DNA of 64,000 nt, from NCBI RefSeq assembly GCF_016863295.1, contig NZ_BOOP01000011.1, positions 227,983 to 291,982 of the forward strand. Reading direction: 5' to 3'. Of the stretch, positions 49,738 through 59,729 are shown one piece after another. The notes under the pieces were generated by a model that was not told the DNA's origin, ran no database searches, and saw only the letters and a program-made list of their open reading frames with translations. The stretch comes from Planotetraspora phitsanulokensis (GTDB lineage: Bacteria > Actinomycetota > Actinomycetes > Streptosporangiales > Streptosporangiaceae). The first letter of the stretch is position 1, and each line of letters starts with the position of its first letter. Made by a program: the position numbers and the translations under genes.

Positions 49738-50787
49738 TCAGGTGGTGGGAGGGGTGGGCATGACCGGCGATGGAACGCGTCTCCGTTGCCGTGCCACGGC
49801 GACGAGACGTGGGGTGATCACTGAGATGACCAGCAGCAGTCCGGTGACGACGGACTGGATCTCCGTCGACACGTCGTTGAGCATGAGGAGGTTGCGCAGC
49901 AACCCGATCAGCAGCACCCCGGCGATGACCCCTCCGAGCGTGCCCTTGCCCCCGTCGAAGTCGACCCCGCCGAGCAGGACCGCGGCGATGACCGCGAGCT
50001 CGAGGCCGCTGCCGTTGTCGGCGCGTGCGCTGCCGTACCTGAGCGTGTAGACGACGCCGGCGAAGGCCGCGACGAGCCCGGAGATCACGAACAGGACGAG
50101 CTTGATCCGCTTGACCCGGATGCCGGCGAAGTGGGCCGCCTCGACCTGCGCGCCGATCGCGAACAGCGCCCGGCCGAATCCCGTCGCGTGCAGCGCGACC
50201 GCCGTGATCACGGCGAGCACGGCGAACAGCGCCACGGGGTACGGGATCGGCGTGCCCGGCACATCGTTCACGGTCAGGTTCACGTATGACTGGGGGAACT
50301 CCGCGATCGCCCGGTCACCGAGCACGACTTGCGCGAGCCCCCGGTAGAGCGCCAGCGTGCCGATGGTCACGGCGAGAGACGGGAGCCCCAGTCTGGTCAC
50401 CAGCAGTCCGTTGACCAGGCCGCACGCCGCCCCCACGACGACCACCAGGGGGATGATCGTCTCGATGGCCCATCCCGCGTCCCAGAGATGGCCGACCAGC
50501 GCACTGGACAGGCCGAGGACGGACGCCACGGAGAGGTCCACCTCGGCGGCGACCACGAGCAACGTCATCGCCAGGGCGATCAGCGCGATCTCCCCGAGGT
50601 CGCCCAGGGCGAACGAGAGGTTGCCGGCGTTGGCGAACTCGGGCGACCCGGCGGCCCCGCCGGCGAAGACCAGCACCAGCAGGACGCCGACCAGGACGTC
50701 CCACCGGAGGAACCGGCTGAGGGGAGCACGCGCGGAGTTCGCGGTCGTCACGTCAGGAGCCATGTCACGAGCCATGTCACGAGCCAT
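49738..50787 (-). CDS. rhaQ: Rhamnose ABC transporter permease
   Basis: A 349-residue BPD_transp_2 (ribose/rhamnose type) permease with about eight to ten membrane segments, e.g. VLVGVLLVLVFAGGAAGSPE and VAAEVDLSVASVLGLSSAL. The family signature LAVIAAVLLGGVDFDGGKG-TL is present. The N-terminus MARDMARDM comes from a 12-base tandem repeat that offers three in-frame ATGs (50787, 50775, 50763). The first overlaps the end of rhaP by 11 bases, consistent with coupling. Assignment of P versus Q is by operon order. Confidence 0.9.
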   Translation of the reverse strand: MARDMARDMAPDVTTANSARAPLSRFLRWDVLVGVLLVLVFAGGAAGSPEFANAGNLSFALGDLGEIALIALAMTLLVVAAEVDLSVASVLGLSSALVGHLWDAGWAIETIIPLVVVVGAACGLVNGLLVTRLGLPSLAVTIGTLALYRGLAQVVLGDRAIAEFPQSYVNLTVNDVPGTPIPYPVALFAVLAVITAVALHATGFGRALFAIGAQVEAAHFAGIRVKRIKLVLFVISGLVAAFAGVVYTLRYGSARADNGSGLELAVIAAVLLGGVDFDGGKGTLGGVIAGVLLIGLLRNLLMLNDVSTEIQSVVTGLLLVISVITPRLVAVARQRRRVPSPVMPTPPTT

Positions 50788-51799
50788 GTCTGGCGTTCCT
50801 CCTCCGGAGTATCCGCGCGACGCGCAGGGCCAGCACGCGGTCCACGCTGATCGCCAGGAGCAGCAGCGCCCCGGTGATCGCCTGCTGCCAGAACGGGTTC
50901 ACCTTGAGCACGACCAGCGCGCTCGTGATGGTGGTCAGCAGCAGCGCGCCCAGGGCCGCGCCGTACACGGTGCCGACGCCGCCGGTGATCGCGACGCCGC
51001 CGACGACGACCGCGCTGACGACCTGCAGTTCCCAGCCGTGGGCGTCGTCGGCGACGACCGTGCCGAAGCGTGCCAGCCACAAGACCCCGCCGAGACCGGC
51101 GAGCGCCCCGCTGAGCAGGTAGGCCGCCATCACTCGGCGCCGCACCGGCACTCCGGCCAGGCCCGCTGCCTCCGGGCTCGACCCGATCGCGTAGAAGTCC
51201 CGCCCCGAGGCGTACGAGCGCAGGTAGTAGCCGACGGCCAGCATCACGACACCGGTGATCAACGGCAGGTACGGGATGCCGAGCACGCTGCCGTTGCCCA
51301 GCGAGAGCACCGACCGCGGCAGGTCCACCGCGTTGATCTGCCGGCCGTGGGCGATCGCGTGGTCGAGGCCCTGGATGACATAGAGCGTGCCCAGGGTCAC
51401 CACGAGGGCGGGAACCTTGCCGAAGCTGACGAGCAGGCCGTTGACCAGGCCGCACACGCAGCCGATCACGATCCCGAGCACGATCGCCACCCCGACGCCG
51501 AGCCCGCGGTTGGCGGCGAGGACGTCTCCGACGGTGAACGCGACCAGCCCGACGACCGAGCCGACGGACAGGTCGATGTTCCTCGTGATGACCACGAAGG
51601 ACTGGCCGACGGCGAGGAGCGCGAGGATCGAGGCGTTGAGGAAGATGTCCTTCAGCCCCTGGGCGGACAGGAAGTTGCCGTTCGCCGCCGCAGTCACGGC
51701 GACGAGGACGGCGAGCGCCGCCACGATGCTCAGCTCCCTGGCCCTGAAGACCAGGTCGACGATGCCGCGGGTGCTCCGCCCCGCTGTCACGGCGGTCAT
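50777..51799 (-). CDS. rhaP: Rhamnose ABC transporter permease
   Basis: A 340-residue BPD_transp_2 permease paralogous to its neighbour, with [40 protein letters not shown] and [20 protein letters not shown]. It should form the membrane channel with RhaQ and be energised by RhaT. Its ATG overlaps the rhaT stop (ATGA at 51796-51799). P/Q naming is by convention. Confidence 0.9.
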   Translation of the reverse strand: MTAVTAGRSTRGIVDLVFRARELSIVAALAVLVAVTAAANGNFLSAQGLKDIFLNASILALLAVGQSFVVITRNIDLSVGSVVGLVAFTVGDVLAANRGLGVGVAIVLGIVIGCVCGLVNGLLVSFGKVPALVVTLGTLYVIQGLDHAIAHGRQINAVDLPRSVLSLGNGSVLGIPYLPLITGVVMLAVGYYLRSYASGRDFYAIGSSPEAAGLAGVPVRRRVMAAYLLSGALAGLGGVLWLARFGTVVADDAHGWELQVVSAVVVGGVAITGGVGTVYGAALGALLLTTITSALVVLKVNPFWQQAITGALLLLAISVDRVLALRVARILRRRNARHGS

Positions 51800-53337
51800 G
51801 AGGTCCTCCCGGCCGCCGCGGTCATCACGCTCTCCTCGGTGGCCTCAGCGCGCGGGATCTCGGCGACGAGCCGGCCCTCGTGCATGACGAGCACCCGGTC
51901 GGCCATGCCCAGGACCTCGGGCAGATCGGAGGAGATCATCAGTACGGCCATGCCGTCGGAGGCCAGCTCCGACAGGACCCGGTGGACCTCCGCCTTGGTG
52001 CCGACGTCGATCCCGCGGGTGGGCTCATCGATGATCAGCACCTGTGGGCGGGTCGACAGCCACTTGGCGAGGACCACCTTCTGCTGGTTGCCGCCGGACA
52101 ACACGTTCACGGCGTCGGAGAGCCGGTTGAACTTCAGCTGCAGCCGGATCGCCCAGTCGCGGGCCCGGTCGCGCTCGGCCGCACGGGAGATGACCGGGCC
52201 GCGCCGGAGTCCCTTCAACCCGGTCAGCCCGATGTTGCGCTCGATCGACTGGTCCATCACCAGGCCCTGCTGCCTGCGGTCCTCGGGGACCAGGGCCACG
52301 CCCGCGGACATCGCGGCGGTCGGCGACGCGGGAGGCAGCCGCCGCCCGTTCACCTCCACCCACCCGGCGTCCCAGCGGTCCACGCCGAACACGGCCCGCG
52401 CGACCTCGCTGCGCCCCGCGCCCACCAGGCCGGCGAGGGCGACGATCTCACCGCGGCGCACCTCGAAGGAGACGTCGGTGAAGACGCCCTCGCGGGTGAG
52501 CCGGTCGACCTTGAGCGCGACCTCGCCCGTCGCGGCGTCGAGCTTCGGGTAGAGGGCGTCGAGGTCGCGGCCGACCATCCGGCGGATCAACGCCTCGTGG
52601 GTGAGCCCGGCGACCGGCTCGCTGGCGATCCAGGCGCCGTCGCGGAGCGTTGTGACCCGCTGGCAGAGCTCGAAGATCTCGTCCAGCCGGTGGGAGATGA
52701 ACAGCACGGCGCAGCCCTGCTCGCGCAGCGCCCTGACGACGGTGAACAGCCGCGCGACCTCGTTGCCCGACAGGGCGGCCGTGGGCTCGTCCATGATGAG
52801 CACCCGAGCGTCGCGGGACAGCGCCTTGGCGATCTCCACGAGTTGCTGGTCGGCGATGGACAGCCCGCGTGCGGGCTGCTCGGGATCGAGTGCGACGCCC
52901 AGGCGGGTGAACAGCTCGGCCGCCCGTGCGTGCATCGCGGCGCGATCGATCCGGCCGAGCGACGCGCGGGGCTGGCGCCCGATGAAGATGTTCTCGACGA
53001 CCGAAAGGTCGGGGAACATCGTCGGCTCCTGGTAGATCACCGCCACCCCGTGCCGCTGGGCGTCCGCGGGCTTGTGGAACTCGACGGGCCGCCCGTCCAT
53101 GAGGACCTGGCCCGAGTCGGGACGGTGGACGCCGGAGAGCGTCTTCACGAGGGTCGACTTCCCGGCCCCGTTCTCACCGGCGAGAGCGTGGGCCTCCCCG
53201 GCGTGCAGTTCGAGGGAGACGTCGCGCAGGGCGCGGACCGCCCCGAAGGACTTGCTCACCCCGGCGAGCGCCAGAACAGGCGGCGCGTCCCCGGTCCCCG
53301 GCCCGTGCGGCGCCGTCGCTTCAGCCGCTCCAGTCAC
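51796..53337 (-). CDS. rhaT: Rhamnose ABC transporter, ATP-binding protein
   Basis: A 513-residue sugar ABC ATPase with two tandem nucleotide-binding domains. The first has [24 protein letters not shown] (signature region) and [10 protein letters not shown]. The second has a degenerate Walker A (GLVGAGRSE) with [15 protein letters not shown] and [11 protein letters not shown], as in RbsA-type proteins. First gene of the minus-strand rhamnose operon; two LacI-type palindromes lie upstream. Confidence 0.94.
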   Translation of the reverse strand: MTGAAEATAPHGPGTGDAPPVLALAGVSKSFGAVRALRDVSLELHAGEAHALAGENGAGKSTLVKTLSGVHRPDSGQVLMDGRPVEFHKPADAQRHGVAVIYQEPTMFPDLSVVENIFIGRQPRASLGRIDRAAMHARAAELFTRLGVALDPEQPARGLSIADQQLVEIAKALSRDARVLIMDEPTAALSGNEVARLFTVVRALREQGCAVLFISHRLDEIFELCQRVTTLRDGAWIASEPVAGLTHEALIRRMVGRDLDALYPKLDAATGEVALKVDRLTREGVFTDVSFEVRRGEIVALAGLVGAGRSEVARAVFGVDRWDAGWVEVNGRRLPPASPTAAMSAGVALVPEDRRQQGLVMDQSIERNIGLTGLKGLRRGPVISRAAERDRARDWAIRLQLKFNRLSDAVNVLSGGNQQKVVLAKWLSTRPQVLIIDEPTRGIDVGTKAEVHRVLSELASDGMAVLMISSDLPEVLGMADRVLVMHEGRLVAEIPRAEATEESVMTAAAGRTS

Positions 53338-53367
53338 GCGTCACACTCCTTCTCGTCCTATGGGCGA

Positions 53368-53377
53368 AAAACGTTTT
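53368..53377. promoter_or_regulatory. LacI-type operator candidate near rhaT
   Basis: AAAACGTTTT is a perfect palindrome with the central CG typical of LacI-family sites. It lies 31 bases upstream of the rhaT start. Confidence 0.6.
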
Positions 53378-53524
53378 ACAACGCGGTTCCCGGAAGCTAA
53401 GCCGGGGCCTCGGACCTTGTCAATGGGTAATGAAGAGGCCGTTTCCGATGTGTTACGCGCCCTCCGGAGCGAGGGTCGGGAGCTCCAGATTCGACGGATC
53501 AGGTAAGGTCTGGCCAAGATTTGC

Positions 53525-53537
53525 TAACACGTTTTAA
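53525..53537. promoter_or_regulatory. LacI-type operator candidate near the regulator gene
   Basis: TAACACGTTTTAA is a CG-centred imperfect palindrome sharing ACGTTTT with the site at 53368. The two centres are 158 bases apart, about 15 helical turns, so one repressor could bridge them. Confidence 0.55.
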
Positions 53538-53560
53538 TGGATGAGGATGTGAGGAGGACC

Positions 53561-54610
53561 GTGGGGACAGTCAGCATCAGGGATGTCGCCACCCGGGCCG
53601 GGGTGTCACCCGGCACCATCTCCAACGTTCTCAACCGGCCGGAACGGGTGGCTCCCGCGACTCGCGAGCGCGTCCTGCGCGCCATCAGGGAGCTCGGTTT
53701 CGTCCGGCACGGCTCCGCGTCGACGCTGCGGGCGGGCCACAGCCGCACGGTCGGGTTGTCGGTCATGGACATCGGCAACCCGTTCTTCACCGACATCGCC
53801 GCGGGGGTCGAGGAGGCGGCGAGCGAGCTCGGCTACGCGGTCATCCTCGGCAACTCCGCGGGCTCGCGAGCCAAGGAGGAGCGCAACCTGCTCGTCCTCG
53901 CCGAGCAACGGGTCCGGGGCGTGTTGATCACCCCCACCGACGACGATCCCGCCCGCCTCGACGCTCTGCGCGACCGCGGCATCAAGGTGGTCCTCCTCGA
54001 TCATCCGGCCCACCGGCCCGACCAGTGCTCGGTGACCGTCAACGACATCACAGGAGGCCGGCTCGCGGTCTCCCACCTGCTCGAACGCGGCGCACGCCGA
54101 ATCGGCTACCTCACCGGCCCGCGCACGCTCCGCCAGTGCGTCGACCGCGGCAAGGGGGCGGCGGGAGCGGTGGCGGCCGCCGGCCTCGACCCCGACACGG
54201 TGCTCGATCCGATCGAGACCCCCGCGATGACGGCGAAGTACGGCCAGCAGGCCGCGGAGCGGCTGCTGGCCTCCGGCAGCCTGCCCGAGGCCATCTTCTG
54301 CGCCAACGACCTGCTCGCCGTCGGCATGCTGCGCGGTCTGCTCCAGGCCGGGGTCAGCGTCCCGGGTGACATCCGCCTGATCGGATACGACGACATCGAC
54401 TTCGCCGCCGCCTCCGCCGTGTCGCTGAGCTCGATTCGGCAGCCGACCCACCAGCTCGGGCGCATCGCCACCGAACTGCTGCTCGACGAGTGCGACCATC
54501 CGGACACCCACGCCCACCAGCAGGTCGTGTTCCAGCCCGAGCTCGTCATCCGCGAGTCCACCGGTGGACGGAGGGACCCGGCAGAGCCCCGACCGGAGGA
54601 GACCAGATGA
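53561..54610 (+). CDS. LacI-family regulator of rhamnose genes
   Basis: A 349-residue LacI/PurR-type regulator. The N-terminal HTH (VSIRDVATRAGVSPGTISNV) and hinge are followed by a periplasmic-binding-like effector domain (RTVGLSVMDIGNPFFTDIAA, VLLDHPAHRPDQCSVTVND, GYDDIDFAAASAVSLSSIRQ). I chose GTG 53561, which has AGGAGGA 5 bases upstream; ATG 53537 would add eight residues and sits against the operator. It is divergent from the importer operon and overlaps rhaB by ATGA. It probably represses both units until rhamnose or a phosphorylated product binds. Confidence 0.92.
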   Translation: MGTVSIRDVATRAGVSPGTISNVLNRPERVAPATRERVLRAIRELGFVRHGSASTLRAGHSRTVGLSVMDIGNPFFTDIAAGVEEAASELGYAVILGNSAGSRAKEERNLLVLAEQRVRGVLITPTDDDPARLDALRDRGIKVVLLDHPAHRPDQCSVTVNDITGGRLAVSHLLERGARRIGYLTGPRTLRQCVDRGKGAAGAVAAAGLDPDTVLDPIETPAMTAKYGQQAAERLLASGSLPEAIFCANDLLAVGMLRGLLQAGVSVPGDIRLIGYDDIDFAAASAVSLSSIRQPTHQLGRIATELLLDECDHPDTHAHQQVVFQPELVIRESTGGRRDPAEPRPEETR

Positions 54611-56025
54611 GCGTCTACGCGGCGGTGGACCTCGGCGCGTCCAGCGGCCGGGTGATCACCGTCCGGATCGACGGCGACCGCGTGAGCGTCGACGAGGTCC
54701 ACCGCTTCACCAACCGGCCGGTACGCGCTGCGGGAACCCTGCACTGGGACATCCTCGCCCTGCACCAGGGCATGCTGGACGGCCTGCGCCTGGCCGGCCA
54801 GGTCGACTCGATCGGCATCGACTCCTGGGCGGTCGACTACGGCCTGCTCGACGGGGACGGGCGACTCCTCGGCAATCCCGTGCACTATCGCGACGGGCGG
54901 ACCGTCGGCGTCGCGGAGAGCATGACGGACACGCTGGGGAACGCCGAGCTCTACCAGGTCACCGGGCTGCAGTTCCTGCCGTTCAACACGATCTACCAAC
55001 TGCTCGCCGAGCCGCTCCTCGATCGCGCGCAGACGTTGCTCATGATCCCCGACCTGCTCACCTACTGGCTGACGGGATCACGCGGAGCCGAGGTGACGAA
55101 CGCGTCCACCACCGGGCTCTACGACGTCCGGGCCGGGACCTGGGCGTCGGGGCTGGCCACGCGGTTGGGCATCCCGTCCGGCATTCTGCCGGAGCTGCGC
55201 AGACCGGGAGCGCCTTCCGGAACCCTGCGCGCCGAGATCGCCGAGGAGACCGGCCTGTCGCCGGCGACCCCCGTCACCGCGGTCGCCTCGCACGACACGG
55301 CCTCAGCCGTCGCCGCCGTGCCCGCCCGGATCGACCGGTTCGCGTACATCTCGTCCGGGACCTGGTCACTGGTCGGCCTCGAGTCGCCCCACCCGGTCCT
55401 CAGCGAGGAGAGCAGGCTGGCCGGCTTCAGCAACGAGACCGGGCTCGACGGCACGATCCGCTACCTGCGCAACGTGATGGGCCTGTGGATCCTGCAGGAG
55501 TCAGTGCGCGCCTGGGGTGACGGCGACCTTCCCGCGCTGCTCAGGGCGGCCGAGCAGGCTCGGCCGTTCCAGGCGCTGATCGACCCAGACGATCCGGCGT
55601 TCCTGTCCCCGGGCGACATGCCGGCCCGGATCGACGCCTACTGCGTGCGAACCGGCCAGCACCCCCCCGACGGACGCGCCGCGACCGTCCGCTGCGTCCT
55701 GGAGAGCCTCGCACTCGCCTACCGCCGCACGATCGACGACGCCGTACGGCTCAGCGGCCAGAAGGTCGAGGTCGTCCACCTGGTCGGCGGCGGCGCGCGC
55801 AACGCGCTGCTGTGCCAGATGACCGCGGACGCCACCGGCCTCCCCGTCGTCGCCGGCCCGGTCGAGGCCGCGGCGCTCGGCAACGCGCTCGTCCAGGCCC
55901 GCGCCCAGGGCGTGGTCACCGACATCCGCGATCTCGTACGGCGGGGCGAGCAGCCGATCACCTACCAGCCGAGGGGCGACCAGGACACCTGGACCCGCGC
56001 GGGCGCCCGGCTTCCCTTCCACTGA
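54607..56025 (+). CDS. rhaB: Rhamnulokinase
   Basis: A 472-residue FGGY-family kinase. The N-terminal phosphate-binding DLGASSGRVITVRI, SIGIDSWAVDYGLLD with the catalytic-region Asp, SSGTWSLVGLE and the C-terminal VVHLVGGGARNALLCQMTAD adenosine motif identify RhaB. It phosphorylates L-rhamnulose to L-rhamnulose-1-phosphate with ATP. The start codon overlaps the regulator's stop (ATGA at 54607-54610), giving a regulator-kinase operon divergent from the rest of the pathway. Confidence 0.94.
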   Translation: MSVYAAVDLGASSGRVITVRIDGDRVSVDEVHRFTNRPVRAAGTLHWDILALHQGMLDGLRLAGQVDSIGIDSWAVDYGLLDGDGRLLGNPVHYRDGRTVGVAESMTDTLGNAELYQVTGLQFLPFNTIYQLLAEPLLDRAQTLLMIPDLLTYWLTGSRGAEVTNASTTGLYDVRAGTWASGLATRLGIPSGILPELRRPGAPSGTLRAEIAEETGLSPATPVTAVASHDTASAVAAVPARIDRFAYISSGTWSLVGLESPHPVLSEESRLAGFSNETGLDGTIRYLRNVMGLWILQESVRAWGDGDLPALLRAAEQARPFQALIDPDDPAFLSPGDMPARIDAYCVRTGQHPPDGRAATVRCVLESLALAYRRTIDDAVRLSGQKVEVVHLVGGGARNALLCQMTADATGLPVVAGPVEAAALGNALVQARAQGVVTDIRDLVRRGEQPITYQPRGDQDTWTRAGARLPFH

Positions 56026-56034
56026 CGGACCGCG

Positions 56035-56268
56035 TCAGGAAGTGCCGAGTCGTTGCAGCAGCCGCTCGCGTCTGGCCTCGAGCGTCTCGATCAGCGACTC
56101 CTGCTGCTCCGCATTGGTGATCACCGTCGCCATCTCGGCGGCGTCCGTCGGAGCGTCCCAGCGCTCGCCGATCTCCTGCCGGATGGCCGCGGCACTCTCC
56201 CGCAGCCTGACCAGCTCCGCCTCCACTTCCCGCAGCCGGTCCCTGATCTCCACGTCGTCCATCGTCAT
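56035..56268 (-). CDS. DUF2630 family coiled-coil protein
   Basis: A 77-residue, highly charged helical protein (DVEIRDRLREVEAELVRLRE, then LIETLEARRERLLQRLG) with a WDAP-containing turn between two helices. This matches the small actinobacterial DUF2630 family; function is unknown. Two starts are close (ATG 56268 and 56262), both served by GAGGA. The stop lies 9 bases from that of convergent rhaB. Confidence 0.78.
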   Translation of the reverse strand: MTMDDVEIRDRLREVEAELVRLRESAAAIRQEIGERWDAPTDAAEMATVITNAEQQESLIETLEARRERLLQRLGTS

Positions 56269-56340
56269 CCCGTCCTCGTCAGGTCAAGACCGTTCCCCCC
56301 GCCTATTCCGCGAGAACGCGGGATTAATCGAGGACGGCCG

Positions 56341-56724
56341 TCAACCGAGGCTCACATGGCCCTGAGCGACATGCCAGTAATCGCGTGACTCCACGGCGAG
56401 CCCGGCGGAGTCGAACCGTACGATCACGCAGCCGGCGAGCGTCACCGGCCCGCCGTCCTCTGACGACAGGACGACGAACTCGGCCACCGCCGTGTCCCCG
56501 TCGACGAGCGGCTCGCCGAAACGGACGCTCTCGACCCGCTCGTTCTCGAATGACCATCGGATGTAGTCCGCCAGTTCCTTCCGCCCGTGATGGACCGGGC
56601 GGAACGGCATCGAGCGATGCCGGCAGTCCTCGGTGTACAAGGAGAGGATCAGCTCGACGTCGTGTGACGCCCAGCCCCGCTCCCACGTGCGGACGAAGCG
56701 GCGTGCGGCTTCCCTGATCTCCAT
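56341..56724 (-). CDS. SnoaL/NTF2-like protein
   Basis: A 127-residue protein beginning MEIREAARRFVRTWERGWAS. It has the cone-shaped NTF2-like pattern: SLYTEDCRHRSMPFRPVHHG, SFENERVESVRFGEPLVDGD, and a final VESRDYWHVAQGH. Members include ketosteroid isomerase-like enzymes and binding proteins; the substrate is unknown. It lies 16 bases after the NUDIX gene in the same direction and is probably co-transcribed. Confidence 0.85.
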   Translation of the reverse strand: MEIREAARRFVRTWERGWASHDVELILSLYTEDCRHRSMPFRPVHHGRKELADYIRWSFENERVESVRFGEPLVDGDTAVAEFVVLSSEDGGPVTLAGCVIVRFDSAGLAVESRDYWHVAQGHVSLG

Positions 56725-56740
56725 GGGGGCCGGCCTCCGG

Positions 56741-57208
56741 CTATGCGAACGAGCCGATGTACACGGTGGTGTTGGACGCGCGGGCGTCCTGCGCCGCCGT
56801 CAGACGACCCGCCAGATAGGACGGCATGATCGAGGCGGCCTCCTCCGCGGTGAAGAAGCCGTAACCCTCGAGTTCCTCCGCCTGCAGGACGACGCTGTTG
56901 CCGTCGACCACCGTGCCGCAGTCGAACAGGAAGTGGACGAGCGGCAGGGGGCGTTCGTCTATCGGGGGAACCCAGTGGACCACCAGCAGGCGACCGACCG
57001 GAGGCTCCAGCCCGAGTTCCTCCAGCACCTCGCGAGCACAGGCGACGTCCGGCGACTCGCCCTCGTCGACGTGACCTCCGGGCCAACCCCAGTGATCCCG
57101 GTAGTTGGGTTTGACGAGCAGGACACGGCCGGAAGGGTCGGTGATGAACCCGGCCGCGGCCGCCACCACCTTGCTCAACCCGGCGTAGAAGACATCCGCG
57201 GGGATCAC
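56741..57208 (-). CDS. NUDIX hydrolase
   Basis: A 155-residue protein with a NUDIX box GGHVDEGESPDVACAREVLE followed by ELGL; the REVLEEL core carries the Mg-binding glutamates. NUDIX enzymes cleave nucleoside diphosphates linked to another moiety; the substrate is not predictable. The start is GTG. It is the first gene of a likely two-gene unit with the SnoaL-like protein. Confidence 0.9.
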   Translation of the reverse strand: MIPADVFYAGLSKVVAAAAGFITDPSGRVLLVKPNYRDHWGWPGGHVDEGESPDVACAREVLEELGLEPPVGRLLVVHWVPPIDERPLPLVHFLFDCGTVVDGNSVVLQAEELEGYGFFTAEEAASIMPSYLAGRLTAAQDARASNTTVYIGSFA

Positions 57209-57402
57209 GACGACGCCTGACCGGAGAAGGAGCGCATGGCAGGAGCCTAGCCGGGGTTCCCCGAGACCTGGCTCAGGGACGTCCCCTAGATCTCGAGCAC
57301 GAGAGTAATACGCCGGTCGCAGGACGTCTGATCTGGTCAGCGGGCCCGATGTGCACGCCTTGATCGATTTCTACGGTTGAGGCATCCACTGAGGGAGAGA
57401 GC

Positions 57403-59652
57403 ATGAGACGCCGTAAGAACCTCGCCGCCTCGATCGGCGGCTGGAGTGCCCGCCATCGATGGTCGGCCCTGCTGATCTGGATCGCGTTCGTCGCCGCGGC
57501 GACGTTCGTGGGAAGTGCCGTCGGCACGGCCGAGATGAAGAGTTACGAGAGCTCCAACGGAGACTCCCGTCAGGCCGAGCAGATCCTGGACGGCGCGAAC
57601 TACAAGGACGTCGCCAGTGAAGTCGTCTTGATCCAGTCGCACACCGGAACGCTCACCACGGGTGATCCCGCGTTCCGCGAGGCCGTCATGGGCGTGAAAA
57701 GCGCGGTCGAGGCCACCGGCCAGGTCGAGAACGTGCGCACGCCGTACGACAAGGAGCCCTCGCCCGTCACCCAGGACCGGCGCACGACCCTGGTCCAGTT
57801 CGACATGAAGGGCGACGCGGCGACCGCCGGCGACCGGATCCAGCCGGTGCTCGACGCGGTCGCGGGCGTGCAACGGGCCCACCCCGATCTCCGGGTCGAG
57901 GAGGCCGGCGGGGCGAGCGCCGACAAACTGGTCGGCGAGGCGATCGACGAGGACTTCGTGCGGGCCGAGCAGCTGTCGCTCCCGATCACCATCGGCATCC
58001 TGCTCGCGGCGTTCGGCGCGTTGCTGGCCGCGCTGGTCCCGGTCGCCCTGGCGATGACGGCGATCTTCTCGGCCACCGGGCTGCTGGCGCTCACCAGCCA
58101 GCTGCTGCACGTCGACTCGGCCACCAGCAACGTGATGTTGCTGATCGGCCTCGCGGTCGGTGTCGACTACAGCCTCTTCTACATCATGCGGCAGCGCGAG
58201 GAGCGGGCGAAGGGCCGCGACAAGCGCACGGCCATCGAGATCGCCGCCGCCACGTCCGGCAGGGCCGTCCTGATCTCCGGCATCACCGTCATCGTGGCGA
58301 TGGCGGGGATGTTCCTGACCGGCAACGGCATCTTCATGGGCTTCGCCGAGGGCACGATCCTCGTGGTCCTGACGGCCGTCGTCGGGTCCCTGACCGCCCT
58401 GCCCGCACTGCTCTCGCTGATCGGCGACAAGATCGACGCCCGGTTGATCCACGGCACCGTCCGCACCGTCACCAGGGGAAGGGTCGGCTGGCGGCGCATC
58501 CTCGGCGTGCGAGGCGGCGAGAGCCGGCTGTGGGGCGCGATCATCGACCCGGTCCTGCGTCACCCGGTCATCTCCGCGGTCCTCGCCGGCGGTCTCCTCG
58601 TCGCGCTCGCGATCCCCGCGTTCAGCCTGAAGACCGGCGCACAGACCATCGACGACCTGCAGGGCGACTACTCGATCGCCGAGACCTTCAAGCGCATCGA
58701 CAAGGCGTTCCCCGGCGGAAACGAGCCCGCCGTCGTCGTCGTCAAGGCCGCCGACGTGACGACCCCGCAGTTCACCGCCTCGATCGAGGAGTTCAAGAAG
58801 CAGGCGCTGGCGACGGGCGAGGCGAACGAGCCGATCAGCGTACGGATAAATCCGGATAAGACGGTGGCGCAGATCGCCATCGGCATCAAGGGCACCGGGA
58901 CCGACGCGGTCTCGGAGCACGCCGTCCACACATTGCGCGAGAAGGTCCTCCCCGCCACGATTCCCGGAGCGCACGTCACCGGCGGCACGGCGGGCTCGAT
59001 GGACTTCGACGAGCAGCTCCGCCGGTCGATCCCGCTCGTGTTCGGCTTCGTGCTGCTGCTGGCCTTCGTCCTGCTGCTGATCTCGTTCCGCTCACTTGTG
59101 GTCGCGGTCAAGGCCATCCTGCTCAACCTGCTGTCCGTCGCGGCGGCCTACGGCGTGCTCGTCCTGGTCTTCCAGCGGGGGTACGGCGAGGGCCTGCTCG
59201 GCTTCACCTCCACCGGCTCGATCACCAACTGGCTGCCGTTGTTCCTGTTCGTGATCCTGTTCGGCCTGTCGATGGACTACCACGTCTTCATCCTCAGCCG
59301 GATCCGTGAGGCCTACGACAGGGGCATGCGCACCGAGGACGCGATCGCTACCGGCATCAAGAGCACCGCCGCCGTGGTCACGAGCGCGGCGCTGATCATG
59401 GTGGCGGTGTTCTCGACCTTCGCCACCCTGTCGCTGCTGACGTTCATGCAGATGGGCATCGGCCTGGCGGCCGCCATCCTGATCGACGCGACGATCGTCC
59501 GGGCGGTCCTGCTGCCCGCGACGATGAAGCTGCTGGGCGACTGGAACTGGTACCTGCCGCGCTGGCTCGACTGGCTGCCCCAGCTCTCCCACGGCGATCA
59601 CGACGACGACGGCGACGCGCGGGAGGAACGGGTGCCCGCCCTCGTCGGCTGA
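57403..59652 (+). CDS. MMPL/RND-family membrane transporter
   Basis: A 749-residue exporter with the RND/MMPL plan: an N-terminal membrane segment (AALLIWIAFVAAATFVGSAV region), an extracytoplasmic loop, five more membrane segments with GLAVGVDYSLFYIMRQRE, then a second half repeating this with FGLSMDYHVFILSRIREAYD. The GxxxDY motifs carry the proton-relay Asp residues. Such proteins export lipids or drugs using the proton gradient. GGGAG precedes the ATG. A terminator follows, so it is likely monocistronic; no regulator is adjacent. Confidence 0.93.
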   Translation: MRRRKNLAASIGGWSARHRWSALLIWIAFVAAATFVGSAVGTAEMKSYESSNGDSRQAEQILDGANYKDVASEVVLIQSHTGTLTTGDPAFREAVMGVKSAVEATGQVENVRTPYDKEPSPVTQDRRTTLVQFDMKGDAATAGDRIQPVLDAVAGVQRAHPDLRVEEAGGASADKLVGEAIDEDFVRAEQLSLPITIGILLAAFGALLAALVPVALAMTAIFSATGLLALTSQLLHVDSATSNVMLLIGLAVGVDYSLFYIMRQREERAKGRDKRTAIEIAAATSGRAVLISGITVIVAMAGMFLTGNGIFMGFAEGTILVVLTAVVGSLTALPALLSLIGDKIDARLIHGTVRTVTRGRVGWRRILGVRGGESRLWGAIIDPVLRHPVISAVLAGGLLVALAIPAFSLKTGAQTIDDLQGDYSIAETFKRIDKAFPGGNEPAVVVVKAADVTTPQFTASIEEFKKQALATGEANEPISVRINPDKTVAQIAIGIKGTGTDAVSEHAVHTLREKVLPATIPGAHVTGGTAGSMDFDEQLRRSIPLVFGFVLLLAFVLLLISFRSLVVAVKAILLNLLSVAAAYGVLVLVFQRGYGEGLLGFTSTGSITNWLPLFLFVILFGLSMDYHVFILSRIREAYDRGMRTEDAIATGIKSTAAVVTSAALIMVAVFSTFATLSLLTFMQMGIGLAAAILIDATIVRAVLLPATMKLLGDWNWYLPRWLDWLPQLSHGDHDDDGDAREERVPALVG

Positions 59653-59662
59653 CGGCGCGGCC

Positions 59663-59700
59663 TGCGCCTGGAGGTCCACCAGCTGGACACTCCAGGCGCA
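59663..59700 (+). terminator. Two-tier hairpin after the MMPL gene
   Basis: Outer 11-base arms (59663-59673 and 59690-59700) enclose an inner hairpin GTCCACCAGCTGGAC. It begins 11 bases past the stop. Confidence 0.7.
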
Positions 59701-59729
59701 AGCCGTACATATCGGTAAAATCCTCAACT

